Positions 34,652 to 46,141 of a stretch of 64,000 bases of DNA are shown one piece after another. A program made the translations under genes and the position numbers. Location: the NCBI GenBank assembly GCA_022385805.1, contig MU277682.1:1-64000 (forward strand), given 5' to 3'. Within the stretch, counting starts at the first letter, position 1. Each line of letters opens with the position of its first letter. The notes under the pieces were generated by a model. That model saw only the letters and a program-made list of their open reading frames with translations, did not search any database and was not told the DNA's origin. The DNA comes from Pilatotrama ljubarskyi. Lineage: Eukaryota; Basidiomycota; Agaricomycetes; Polyporales; Polyporaceae.

Positions 34652-36470
34652 GCGGCTTGCACTGTCTCTCTCGGCCTCCTGCTTACTTGCTAGGGAAGTT
34701 GTGGAGTCTGTGGCCTCGATGACGACCGACACGACCCGGGGCTGCAGGTAAGACGCAGCCGCTCAGGACCAAAATCACCCGCGTCGTACATACCGCGCGT
34801 GTCACGCGTACGGGGAGAGGAAAACGCGGGACCTCAGGGCTTTCTTACATGGACGGTTTTCGACTTCGCTCTGCATTGCATCACGTTTGCATCATTGTTC
34901 TCCTAACTAACACGGGCTTGCATAGAGTTTACACACATACACTGGCATCTGGATCCGGACTTCCGCTCGTTCATGGCTCATACTCATTTAGACTGCACAT
35001 CATCACGTTCTCGCATCCGTTCATATCTATACTGGCATCCATCTGTTGTGTCTCGCGTGGTGTAATCGACGCGTCGTCGTTTCTGCGAGCATGTGCCGTG
35101 CGTCGCAGTTGAGGCGAGAGGTCGTGACTTGACTGGTTGACCTCTATCGACATCTCGAGTGTACGCACGTCAGGACCCGGGGCGGATCGAAGTAGGCGTC
35201 GAGTAAATTCCAACTCCGCGTCTAATCCTACTTCGCTTAGATCTTCCGCAGACTCTAATCACCATCGCTTCTACTTTCCGCGCTGGTGAAGCCGTACGCA
35301 TCTGGTACTCCTCGAGGGTAGGAGAGTGAAGAGCGCATCGCGGAGTACAAACAACACGGCCATGTGATCGCGTTAGTAGAACTCCGTAATGAAGTAGGCG
35401 CCCGTCGTGGCCGAGTCGTTCTTGTTCGCCGTCTCCCTCATTTCCCGTTCTTTCTTCCTCTTCCCTCGTCCACGTCGTTACCAGCGACGTGCGCACTCTT
35501 ATAACTCCGTCCTCTATGGTGAAATATATCATATTGACTCCGCTCTGAGGAGGCACTGCCGCCAAAGATGAGTAGTCTTCGGTCATGTAGCATCCGACGT
35601 GGCTGAAATTGCTGTGGCTTAGCTGGCTGAAGTCAGTACCGCAGCATTGGCACCATTGTGTCGCACAGCTTGGCTGAAGCTCTAAACCTCTGATGACTAT
35701 CTCCAGCGTACCTACAGCTGACAGTTGACCTTTCCCGAGGGAGCAGCGCGAAGTCGTGGATGAGGTATGTGGACCTGAAAGGTAAGCCTCCAGGATGGGT
35801 TCTTCTTCGGTTATGTGGCAGCGTCGACACATACCTGTCCTTTGAGTGATGGTGAATAAGTGCCCTGAGAGCCCTCCAAAGATCGATTGCGCGGGACGAT
35901 GCTGCGTCTCGCGCGCTCGAATCAGCTCATTGCGGTGGTAAGCCAGGGTGTGGCTCGACGGGTTGACTGAGAGAGGGCTTACTGAGCCGCTAGTCTGTGT
36001 TCCAGGCGCCCTCCAGATGCACAAAAGAGTTCTCTAGGACAACCCATATAAACAATCAGGCGGCCACGGAGCATGCAGTAGGTGGGTGTACTCATCGAGT
36101 ACCGCACGACTTAGTTCCGCGCGCTTGTTTTGAGCTGCCTACTTGCAGCTTCCTCTGCACGATCGTTGCGGTAGACTGGCATATGTGGCTCCCGTCGTGA
36201 ACAAGGCGATGTATCCCTGAATCCCCAGCCATGGCATCTTTGTCCGCCACAGAATGAGTCGAAATATTGTGGCTGCGGAGCGCAGGTTGCCAAATGCGCA
36301 CGATCCTGCCACACGTGCTACGGCGTCGAGTCGGGAGATTGGTAAGCGCCGGAAACTATGCTGTTGACTCGGGACGAGAGCCGTTACTCTCCTCTTCTTA
36401 ACCGTCCGCACGACCGCCACGCTCTCTTTCTACTCCCTCGCTCTGTTTCGCCCTGTAATCCTCGATATTT
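34652..36470. other. Gene-poor region between the bestrophin and NYN genes
   Basis: No firm gene. A 284-codon frame at 35170-36024 (-) has unusual composition and is probably chance. Short protein-like pieces on the minus strand are listed as a tentative gene at 35373-36237. A degenerate direct repeat TCTTCGGT(C/T)ATGT(A/G)GCA lies at 35576-35598 and 35804-35828. Confidence 0.4.
35373..36237 (-). CDS. Tentative small membrane-protein gene, split by a long gap
   Basis: Two pieces look coding. At 36237 downward the minus strand reads MPWLGIQGYIALFTTGATYA then SLPQ, a single membrane helix after a short start with good context. At 35470-35373 it reads EREMRETANKNDSATTGAYF then ITEFY-TAA, a plausible charged C terminus. 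Joining them needs an intron of about 600 bp that I could not prove. The overall pattern, one helix and a charged tail, would suit a small mitochondrial inner-membrane subunit, but this is a guess. Confidence 0.22.
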
Positions 36471-38408
36471 ATGACCCAATCTGTCACCGAATCCTCCGTC
36501 TCGCCCTCGCCGTTCAGTCCGTTCTCAACGTACTCGGTCGCCAGCGGGGTCACTTCCGATGGTAAGATCCTCCGTATATCTCGTTGCTTCATCCTTTGAC
36601 CATCACATCGCCATAGATGCACCCGACTTAGGCGCATTCACCACCGTTTTCCGCGCTCTGAACACCTTCAACCACCGCGTGCAGCCCAACGGCGTGAACG
36701 TGCGCAGTGCAACACCCACCTCTTTTGCGCATTCTCAGTCGGACGACTCCGATCCGGTGCAAGCCCCGGCCGGGTGGGCAACTAGACGAGCCACATCCTA
36801 CCTCACAACATCCCTCCCCGGCAGCCCAGCCCGAGGCCGCTCCGTACACCCTAGCGAGTCTGATGAGACTGCCTCTGATTACGACGACGGTACGGAGCTC
36901 GAGGTTCCTATCGAGGATGAGAATACCATGGATCGTCCATCTCTCGGCTACCTGGACCAGACATTAACCTATATCGCCGCTGAGCGCGAGAAGCTCACTG
37001 CTCGACGGGAGCTGCGCGGAAACTGCTCGACGACTTCCGACAGTGCATCGCCCCTTGTAACCACCTCTGCTCGCCGCAAGCGGCGACGAAAGCGCAACCG
37101 GTCTGCTCAAGATACCCGACGTACCTCCTTCGTGGATGGCACGCAAACGGAGACGACTACGGGCGGAGTTGATGGCCTCGACGAGGCGAGCGCTGATAAC
37201 GAAGATGAAGACACCTCGTCATCACTCGATGTTTCCTCCTCTCCAAATTACAAGACTTCCCCTGCTACACCTGCAATACTCAGAAAGGACAAGCAGAAGC
37301 AGCGTGCAGTTGTTGACAAGAACCCTCGACTACACCACAGCAAATCTACGCCTACTCTCAAGCCTCACCCCACCCTTCATGTCATGACGAAGTCCTTTGA
37401 TGCTCGCACGATCCAGTTACGCACACTAGCCCACAAACTCAGACTATTGTTCCCCTCCGAGGCCAAGGCCCTATCTGCTATCCTATCACGAGACTTCACT
37501 TCCGCTCTAACTTATGCCGATCCCCGTGGACCTGTACCTCAATCTCAAGACACCCTCATCCATGTATTCATCGATCAGTCCGTCCCTTCATTCATTTGCC
37601 CCTTCACCGCTTTTGCTCACCTCTTCTCATTCTATACAGTTCTAATATTCTTATTGGATTCATCACCTACGTCCGGAAGCATCTCCAGCACGTCCTGCGC
37701 AAGTTCAAGCAGGCGCACTTATCCCACGCGGCCCTCGCACTAGTCCTTGAACGTGGTCGCCCCGTCACACGGCGCGTCCTTGTCACATCTTCCCCACTCT
37801 ACCAACCGATGCACTCCGCCGAGGAGCTCGGCTACGAAGTGCGCATATACGCCCGTGTCCCGGACACCGGCGACGGCGCCGACCGCCAGCGGCCACAATA
37901 CGCCCGCAGCGAGAGCGCCGGCAACAACAGTAACAATGACGCAGGGCCGTCACGCACGCGCGGCCGACAGCGGGCCTTCACGCGCGGACACTCCCGCAAA
38001 CCCTCCAGCGGGGCCGCAGGCGGCGGTAACGGTGGGAACTCGACATCGACGGACTCGGACAGCGCGGGCGCGACGCGGATCCGGTTCCGCGAACAGGGCG
38101 TGGACGAGCTCCTGCAGCTGAAGCTGCACCAGGCGATCGCGGCGGTGGACGAGGTGCCGGAGGGCGGTACGATCGTGCTCGCGACGGGGGACGGAAACGT
38201 GGGCCAGTTCAACGAGGACGGGTTCCTCGGGTGCGTGCGCACGGCGCTCAAGAAGGGCTGGCGCGTGGAGCTGTACGCGTGGGAGGGCGGGCTGAGCCGC
38301 GCGTGGATGCGCGAGTTTGGCGAGTGCGAGCGGTTCAGGATCTATATGCTCGACTCGTACGCGGCGGATCTGCTCGAGATCCCCGAGAGCGCTGCGGGCG
38401 GACAGTGA
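36471..38408 (+). CDS. NYN-domain (limkain/MARF1-like) putative RNase or RNA-binding protein
   Basis: Starts MTQSVTESSVSPSPFSPFST. A short intron after SGVTSD rejoins DAPDLGAFTTVFRALNTF. The first half is disordered, with Ser/Thr-rich and basic segments. The NYN (PIN-like nuclease fold) domain starts at LIHVFIDHSNILIGF, created across a splice inside the His codon. It continues with ALVLERGRPVTRRVLVTSSP and HSAEELGYEVRIYARVP. After a Gly/Ser-rich insert it reads GVDELLQLKLHQAIAAVDEV, GGTIVLATGDGNVGQFNEDG, FLGCVRTALKKGWRVELYAW and GGLSRAWMREF. The acidic residues of FIDHSN, ATGDGN and NEDG are the expected metal-binding positions and all are present. The stop is TGA at 38406-38408. A role in RNA turnover is inferred from the family. 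Confidence 0.88.
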
Positions 38409-39693
38409 GTGTTGGCGGAGCACCGGCGTTATGCTTTGAGCCGGGGGTGCCTCGCCTGGGATGGTGGTATGTGGACGACCGGTTCGGCGTTGGAGTTCAC
38501 AGTTTGAAGACGGGCGATGGTGAGGCCAACGTAACTTGTAAGATATTGATTGTATGCGCGGAGGGCACGAGACGTGCGTGATTACCCCTTTACCCCCATT
38601 CCCGTCGTTGTGTATGTACCATATTTGTATGGTGTAGTGTAGTACCCCACCGTGTATGTCGTTGCCAGAGTAGAAGGAGCTATGTTGCCGAGGTTTTATG
38701 TACAGTTGGTGAACGACTCGTTGATGTCTTGAACTTGAAATGCGTCAGGTACTTCAACGCGCCCATCCGTCCAGAACGGCGTAATGGTTCGTACAATTGC
38801 ATTTGTGCGAGAAGAGCTACATAAGGCAGTGCAAGCAACAGAAGATACCGGTACAACTCCCTACCACCAGCGGCCGGAGGCTCCCTCCCTCACGGCAGTA
38901 CCGCAAAACCGGGGTTCCTTCAGGCTTCGAGTCGCCGCAGATATCAAGCGACATCCTACAGCCTACCCCTTGTTGCGGACCCACTTCACCAAACGGATTA
39001 CATGTGTCTTTCTTGACGGGAGATATGAGAACGAGAGAGAAGGAAACAGATAACGGAGCGTTAGGTTCGCCGCGCGCAGCGTGCAGAGAGCATTGTATGT
39101 ACGGCATCGGCGGAGATGTCGTATACATCCATCTCTACACGCGCGGGCGTTCACATTCTGGAGGCAAAGAAGCGGGGATTGGAGGACCTGGGAGTCGGGC
39201 TTCTTGAGGAGCACAGTCAGGATTTGGAGACTCGGAGATGTTTCACAGACGGAGAGAGAGCAATTCGCCGGCCGGCCGACGATGGACGAGAGGACCTGGA
39301 CAAGAGCGACGATAGAACGGACAACGGATCCATGGGATGGTATCGCCGACGCTGTGGCGCGTCGGCGACAGGCTCCCTCAGCCAGAGACAATTCGGATAT
39401 TCGATAACCTCGATCAGGGAGTTTCTTCTTCTTCACCCTCTTCACCCACTGCATCAGCCCGAACGCGACAACGGGGCACCTTCGAACGCCGGTGGTGGAA
39501 GACGAAACGCGCGCCCAGCGCGCGCCGGTCCCAGTCCCGGACAGACCAAGCCGCCGCAGATGTCTTCGAGCCCGCCCGCCCTTCAGCCCGCCCATCAACA
39601 AACGCAGATTTGACCATACAACCCGCGGGGGCGTCGTGTATCCTTCACTACTCCCACTAACCTGCTCCCGACGTACTGCCTCACACGTGGACA
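38409..39693. other. Convergent intergenic region
   Basis: Lies between the NYN gene (+) and the Ser/Gln-rich gene (-), whose 3' ends face each other. Long open frames cross it on both strands (for example 39116-39613, +), but none has a recognisable family. They appear to be composition effects and read-through of the neighbouring gene's frame past its spliced stop. Confidence 0.45.
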
Positions 39694-41753
39694 CTAATAC
39701 TCCATCGCCACGCCGCTGCTGCTCTGACCTGGACCTGGGCCGGCAGGGTGGTACGCAGGCGGCGCGGGATCCTGGAAGCCGTCGCCCGCCACCTGCCCGA
39801 TCTTCATGAACGCGTCGTAGAGGGCGGGCACGATGAATGGGTCGCGGCACTCGCGCTTCACGTCCTCGACCTCGGAACGCCGCGCGCGCTCTGCGCGCAG
39901 CGTGGCTTCCGCGAGCTTGCGCGCCTCTGTCTCGCGTGCGAGTTGTTGGCGGAGGGCTGTCGGGGATGTAGGGTAGGTAGGGAATAGTCAGCGGAGGGGC
40001 GGAAGGAGGGAAGCGCATTGCGAGTAGGGCGATCCAAGGCGATCCAACCGATCGAAGAGCGGAAGAGGAAGAACAGATGCACGGGGGAATGTGCAGACAG
40101 GCATGGGTAACGACCGACATGTCAGTGCATGGCGGAGGGGAGAGTATGCAAGGGCATATGTCACGATCGGCACCGATGCACATCAAGGGCGAACGAAAGC
40201 ACGCACCGATCACCTCAGCCTCGAGCTCCCGCATCTTCAGCAACTCCACACCCCCACCCGACTGCCCGCCCGCCATGCTCGGGGGCGTCGCGTCCTCAGG
40301 CCCGAGCGGAATCTGCTGCCCCGCGGCACGCAGGTCCGCCGCGACGTTCCGGCCGCGCGCCTGTAGCGCCGTGATTTCCCGCCGAATGTCCCACAGCTCG
40401 CGCAGTGTCGGTACGCGCGGGGTGGTCGTCGAGGGACGAGAAGGTGGGTTCATCACTGTGCTAGATCCATTCCCGGCGGACGTAGAGGAGGACTGCAGCT
40501 CCTGCTTCATGCTCATGCTGCTGGGATGGGCAGTCGCAGACGTGGGAGTAGCCATAGACGCAGGAGAAATCGCAGCGGCGCTGCTAGATGGGTGGTACTG
40601 ACTGTGCTGTTGGGAGGGAGGGCTGTTCTGCAGGAGTGCGTGCGCACTGCTGCTCTTTACCCCTGCCTTTTCAAGCAAGGCCTGCAGATTTGGGATCTGC
40701 GGCTGCTGCGGAGACGGGTTATAGGTGCTGGTGCTAGACACTGGCTGTCGCAGCAGCATGGTTAGTTCAGCTGGAGATGCAGGTTCGGACTTGATCGGGA
40801 CAGGCTGGGCGGTAACGGTCATAAGGGGTCTGGGAGCGTCGAGAGCAGGGGAAAGACGGGTGCTTACTGCAGCAGGTGTGGCCGGGGCAGCCTTCTGCAG
40901 GAGGGACTGGAAGGCAGAAGACTGGCTCAGCTGCAGCAGCGTCTGCTGCGTCACATCGATCACACTGGATGTCCCTTCGCTCCCGCCACCAGCGCCGCCA
41001 TGGGGAGAGTGAGCAGCATGGCGGGACATCTCATGGTCTGCGTAATCCATGCCTTGGCCTGAAGGACCGGGGATGTCGACAGCCATCCTCTGAGCAAGGG
41101 GTGAAGCTGCGTGGCGCGCCTGGGCGATAGTGGTAGGATACTTGGGCGCCTTGCCGTATTGTTGTGTCTGCTTGTAACTGGTATTCTGATATGACTGTGG
41201 CGGGCCGCTCTGGTATTCGGGCTTATTGTATGTCTTCGGCTTGTACGGCTTCTGGGACAGGTTTGTCGTGTGCATCACGCCGCTGGAGTGTGGGAGTTAG
41301 AAGGAGGACTTGCAACTGACCTTGTCAGAGGGGTGGGCCGACGTACTCTTCGTTCAGGGAGATGTAACGGCTCGAGGGGCGTCAGCGATTGGCGGGGGTG
41401 GAGTGATGATACTCCGGTGCTTACATAGACCGTTCGACAAGGAAGGCGGCTTCCGACCTTGCTTTGGCGAAAGCATTCTGTATGATACGATGCATATCCT
41501 GTGATACAGTTGAGTCACGCCGCAGATTACAAGAACTGACAGGTAGCAAACGTACACTGTCTCTTTCAACGTAGTATACGCAGAGCATGAAGCCCGACTT
41601 CTCAATGGGCTTCTGTTCATGAGGGACGGGGAAGCCGAAGGAGGCCAAGTCATCGATGAGGCCCTTGGTGTACTCTGGAGCTTGATCCTCGCGGAGTAGG
41701 ATGCGGGCGCGATCCCCGATATACTGGACGCGTACGACCAGCTTCATGCGCAT
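39694..41753 (-). CDS. Unrecognised protein with conserved N-terminal domain and Ser/Gln-rich centre
   Basis: N-terminal exon: MRMKLVVRVQYIGDRARILL, then IDDLASFGFPVPHEQKPIEK, SGFMLCVYYVERDS. Short exons then give DMHRIIQNAFAKARSEAAFL, VERSIRYISLNEDGVMHTTN. The long central exon (down to 40207) is rich in Ser, Gln, Pro and Ala and reads LQQLLEKAG-like blocks typical of transcription cofactors. It is followed by a coiled coil: TLRELWDIRREITALQARGR, MRELEAEVI spliced across 39957-40206 to ALRQQLARETEARKLAEATL. The end is PFIVPALYDAFMKIGQVAGD ... GVAMEY-TAG. The composition suggests a nuclear regulator, but no family is recognised. MKL at 41747 is an alternative start. It is divergent from ORC5. 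Confidence 0.72.
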
Positions 41754-41991
41754 AAGCGGGCGGAGTAGACGGCACTCGGAGCGGTATAGACTCGGAGGGA
41801 ATGGGACAGCAGAGCGGGGAAGATATAGCGGAGGAGATGGTCGTGGTCGAGGACAAAGGAACGTCCGGCGAGGCGCTCGATTGCTCTGTTAGGAAAAATC
41901 AATGTCGACGGCGGGCCGCTCGAGGGGAATCTCCGATCGGCCGGGTTGATCGATTGTGTGACCTTTGCCATGTGTGTGTGACGCAGTGGTC

Positions 41992-42028
41992 ACGCGACGC
42001 GCCCCGACGCGCTCAGCCTCGGACGCGT
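41992..42028 (+). promoter_or_regulatory. Cluster of MCB-like ACGCG motifs upstream of ORC5
   Basis: ACGCGA (41992-41997), ACGCGC (41997-42002), ACGCGC (42007-42012) and a perfect MluI cell-cycle box ACGCGT (42023-42028) lie within 66 bp of the ORC5 start. In fungi such boxes recruit MBF for G1/S transcription of replication genes, so the match with a replication-origin gene is sensible. Function is inferred. Confidence 0.55.
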
Positions 42029-42057
42029 TCTGTCTGTGTCTCTCTCTGCTCGCAGCC

Positions 42058-44093
42058 ATGGCGAACGTCTCTCCTGCGCTGCGCGACGCTCTCGCTGCCT
42101 CGTCCGAATACCAGATTGTGACCTCTCATCTGTCTGCTTTGCTGCTCTCTCATCCCCCATCATTCATCTTCATCCATGATCCCGAGAATGCTCGTCTCAC
42201 GTCCTCGGTCATCGCCTCCACGCTGAAAGTACTATCTTCTCAGAACGACGCCGATGTGGACTTGTCATACGCTTTCCTGAACGCCGTTACTTGCTTCTCG
42301 CCCAGAGTGCTCTTTGACACAGCGCTGAACGCCCTCGCTCGCTGGACACCTGACTGGGAGAACGGGGCGCTCAACTGGTCCGGCTCTGCGGATGGGAGAC
42401 GCTACAACGAGAACCTTGACGCATTCGTACACGGAATACAGGCGATATATGCGGATACCAAGGCCTCTGCTAGGCATGTCAACGGCACGGCGAAGGGAAA
42501 GGAAAAGGCGACCGATCCCGGCCAGCCCACCCGTAGGATGGTCCTTGTCGTCGACAGAGCGGAGCGTCTCAAGGATAACTTGCCGGAGCTGGTTGTGCCG
42601 TTGACCAGGTTGGCCGAGCTGGTGGGTCGTCCTCCTCCGAAGACAGTCTGCCAAAGACACGTCCACTATGTGGTGTCCCGCGTCCACCTTCTGTGAACCA
42701 GAACTAACACCGGATCGATGCTTGGTTGTCCTTGGTCCACAGACACAGGTGGACATAATCACCATATTCATCTCCGAGAACCAGTGGCAAGATATCCTTC
42801 CACCCCTGCGCGCATCCCCAGAACCCTACTACGTCGACGTACCCTACCTATCCAAACAAGGTTGGCCCAGCATCTTCCTCAGATTCCGCATACACTCACG
42901 CTCCATCTCCGGTCTAGCCACCCTCGACATCCTCACATCCACATTCCCTCCGCGCACCTCTCAAGAGTCCACCACAAGCGCCGCAGACCCCGACGCATAC
43001 AACCCGGCGCTGAAACCGCTCTACGCACACTTCCTCGCCACGCTCTACAGCGCCTGCGGGCCCTTCACGCACGAGCCCGCCGAGCTCGCATACATCGCCG
43101 CCGCGCGCTGGCCCGGGTTCGTCCAGCCCGTGCTCGACGCGCACCGCCTCCGCCTCCGCGACGCAGAAGACCACCACCCCAATTTCCCGCGTGCGGAGCC
43201 AAGCGAGGAACATAACGCTCTAAAGCCCCCGGGCGAAGACGTCCGCCTCCGCCTCACGCGCCTCTTCACGCCCTCCCTGACCGTCGCGCTCGAGTCCCTC
43301 TACCCGCGCCTCACGCATGCGGCGCACTGGGCGCGTACGCAAGCGCCGCCTGCCGATCTGTTATCAGCCCCGCCTGCAGAGGCTGCCCTGACGCTGCGCG
43401 CGCACGTCGCGCAGAGAGAGACGGAGACGGGCGCAGGTGCGGCGGCGGGACTGGAGGCGCTGCCCCGGATGGCGAAGTTCGTGCTCGTCGCCGCGTTCTT
43501 GGCGAGCACGAATCCAGCGCGAAGCGACCTTCGGATGTTTGGCCGAGGTCCGGACGAGCGCGCGAAGAGGAGGAGGAGGAAGGTCGGGACGCCGCGCAAG
43601 CCGAAGCCGGGTTTGACGGGGCCTGCTATCAAGGTACGTCTCCTCTTCCTTGAGGTGAGTGGGGGAGTGCTGATGGGTGAGCTGGGCGATGCAGATCCCG
43701 CAACGGCTGCTAGGCCCGACGACGTTCCCGCTCGACCGGCTCATCGCGATCCTCGGCGTGCTTCTGGAGGAGAACGACGCTGAGACGCGGCCGGTCGCGC
43801 CCCAGTACAGCTTGCCCGGGGAGTATACGGAGATGGAGATCTCGCGCGTCGCGCTTTATGCCAACGTAAGTTCCCTTCTTTTCTGCGTTTTGGGATAGAG
43901 TGCAAGGGGCTGACGCGGCGGGGTGGTGCAGATTATGGAGCTGGCGAGCATGCGTCTGCTGGTTCGGACGTCGCCTGCGGACAGGCTGGACGGAACGCCG
44001 ACGTTCAAGTGCGGGATCGGGTACGAGCTCGCTGCGAAGCTCGCGCGGGAGCTCGGGATCGTGCTGAACGATCTCATGTATGAGCCGCTGTAG
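42058..44093 (+). CDS. ORC5: Origin recognition complex subunit 5
   Basis: Part of the six-subunit complex that marks replication origins. It starts MANVSPALRDALAASSEYQI. The AAA+ N-terminal half contains PSFIFIHDPENARLTSSVIA at the Walker A place and RRMVLVVDRAERLKDNLPEL as Walker B/sensor 1. The Walker A lacks the GK[ST] residues, so ATP binding looks impaired. The next exon joins TRLAELTQVDIITIFISENQ, QDILPPLRASPEPYYVDVPY. The C-terminal part (ORC5_C) reads LPRMAKFVLVAAFLASTNPA, RSDLRMFGRG, a Lys/Arg-rich linker, RLLGPTTFPLDRLIAILGVL, and ends with IMELASMRLLVRTSPADRLD ... LNDLMYEPL-TAG. An in-frame upstream ATG at 41965 exists, but the ATG at 42058 has better context and follows the promoter boxes. 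Confidence 0.88.
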
Positions 44094-44270
44094 TCAGGTA
44101 AGAGGAGCATCTGCCCCCGACGCTGGCTGCGGCCCCTGATATCTGGCTCAGGATGTATTATACGAGGTACAACACGGCGAGGGATCTTCTGTACTTATAT
44201 TTCTACACGACATCCTACACCATCCTCCAGCACATCCCGCTCGACCTTATACCACTTCTGCCCCACACGC

Positions 44271-45711
44271 TCAAATGAGGTCGATGCCCATGTAGCCGCA
44301 CATCCCAAACACGACCCCGGCTGCCAGGGTGGCGACTGCCACACGGTTCACGAAGGTGCGCACGGCCTGCCGGCGCGCGCCCATAGCGCCTGCGGCGTCG
44401 ATGGCGGCGACGTCCGCAGCGGTCAACTCTGGAAGCGCAATTTCAGCTCCTTCCATCGAAGACTGAGAAACGTGTCAGAAGTATACCGAGGTTGCCCGCT
44501 GCGAGGTATCCCTCAAGGCGCTCCTTCTTCGTGCTGGACCTGCATCGCAATCATCAGCACCTCAATCTCTGCCCTACCTCCCCCGAAGTAGACACGCACG
44601 TTACGACGACGACCCCCTTACTCTTCGCCCACGCCAAAAGGACCTGCTCGGGCTTCGCCTTGAGGCGGTCCGCGATGGCGTTCACGGGCTTGTCGACGGG
44701 CCCGCCAGGCTGGTGCGTGATGGGAATGAGCACGCTGTACGCCTCGCTCACGATCCCGTGCGCCTTGCCGAACTCGATGATCGGGAGCTGGCGCGCGTGC
44801 ACGTAGGGGTGCAGCAGGATCTGCAGAGGCCGCGGGGGGACGGGTAACAGTGGGTTAGGGGGTTGAGCGGAGAGTGAGGGTGAGGCGGAGACTCACCTGG
44901 TTTGCGGCAGGCTTGATGTTGGCGGAGGCCAGCAGTGTCTGGAGCTCGGTCACGCCGAAGTTGCTCACGCCGATGCTCCTGAGGCGCGATAAGCACGACA
45001 CCGTGTCAGCTAGGCGGCGAGGATGCAAGAGGGCGGTTCTCGGACTTTACGAGGCCGTCCTTCTTGAGCTTCTCCATCTTCGCCCAGGCGGTGGGGATGT
45101 CGGGCTTTGCGAGGCTCGGGTGGTGGATCAGGTACAGGTCGACATAGTCGACGCCGAGCTGCGTATGCGAGCGCGACACGATTCAGGCCATTGAAGAGGT
45201 TGGTGAGTGTATGAGTGCACAGGCTCGTCAGAACGTGATAGACGGAGGCGGCGTGAAAGAAGGGAACAGGTGTCTCACGAATTTGAGGCTGTTCTGGATG
45301 GACGTCTCGATGTCCAGCCCGTCCCGCGCACTGAACTTGGTGGTGATGTAGATGTCCTCGCGCGCGAGACCGCTGTCGTGGATCGCCTTGCCCGCCTCTT
45401 CCTCGTTCCTGTACGACTGCGCGGTGTCTGCAGGTGTAGCAGCAGAACCAGTATCATCATGATCTTATTAGAGGCGTCTGCTACGCGGGAAAACGTCGGT
45501 AAGGCCAAAACGCTGACCGATGTGCGAGAACCCGACGGAGATGGCTTGGTCGACGTAGTCGGTTGCCTGTGCGCCGCCGCCGAGGGTCCACGTCCCGAAC
45601 GCGATGCTGGGGATACTCGTCCCTGCCGATGCCCTTGTATGAGTAACCATACGAGTTCTCGCACGTCAGATAATGCACACCGTCGTTCAGCTTGATCAAG
45701 TCCCAAGTCAT
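44271..45711 (-). CDS. Aldo-keto reductase, copy 1, with C-terminal membrane segment
   Basis: NADPH-dependent carbonyl reductase family, barrel fold. It starts MTWDLIKLNDG, then [32 protein letters not shown] (catalytic Asp and Tyr), REDIYITTKFSARDGLDIET (catalytic Lys), [15 protein letters not shown] (catalytic His), [36 protein letters not shown] and [18 protein letters not shown]. All four catalytic residues are present. After ELTAADVAAIDAAGAMGARR the protein ends in a hydrophobic tail (FVNRVAVATLAAGVVFGMCG) that would anchor it in a membrane, an unusual addition for this family. Exons are many and short. It has a tandem paralogue at 46142-47471. Confidence 0.88.
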
Positions 45712-45791
45712 CGTGGACGGAGTTGACGGTGGTGGGAGGTCAGCGACAAGAGGGCCGCGAGGTGGTTGCTCAACCCCTCGCACACCCTGCA

Positions 45792-45809
45792 CCCCAATTA
45801 TAATTGGGG
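45792..45809. promoter_or_regulatory. Perfect 18-bp palindrome with TATA-like centre and two CCAAT boxes
   Basis: CCCCAATTATAATTGGGG lies 81-98 bp upstream of the aldo-keto reductase start at 45711. Each arm contains CCAAT in opposite orientation, and the centre is TTATAA. It may act as core promoter, CCAAT site or both. Confidence 0.5.
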
Positions 45810-46141
45810 GTGAGAACGGACCGTATGGCGCAATCAGACCTACGGCCGACGCAGCGTCTGCGAGGAGCAGAGTTGCTTCCTTATCTCACGCGTTCACTCA
45901 CTCCCTCATGCCGCCTCGGCCACGGCGCGTGTCGAACACGGTCACGTGCTACTTACATAGCACGCGACGTCCGGGGGCGCGGAGTACTTCCGACGCGACT
46001 GCGCGTTGTTGTACGTAGATTGTACAACGTAATTCGCTGATAATGTAGACAATATCTCCTCAAAGTACCTAAGCTGCGACAAGATGAGCGCCGCAGCAAG
46101 CCGGCGACAGCCAAGCCTTGCGCGATCCAGCACATGGTATC

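Noticed and set aside
35170..36024. Uninterrupted 284-codon frame on the minus strand
   Set aside because: Composition is irregular, with no family resemblance. A different frame over 35373-35470 looks more protein-like. Long open frames are common by chance in this GC-rich DNA.
38963..41278. 771-codon frame on the minus strand
   Set aside because: Its first part is the real central exon of the gene at 39694-41753. It then reads through the 250-bp intron (39957-40206) and continues out of frame past the true stop.
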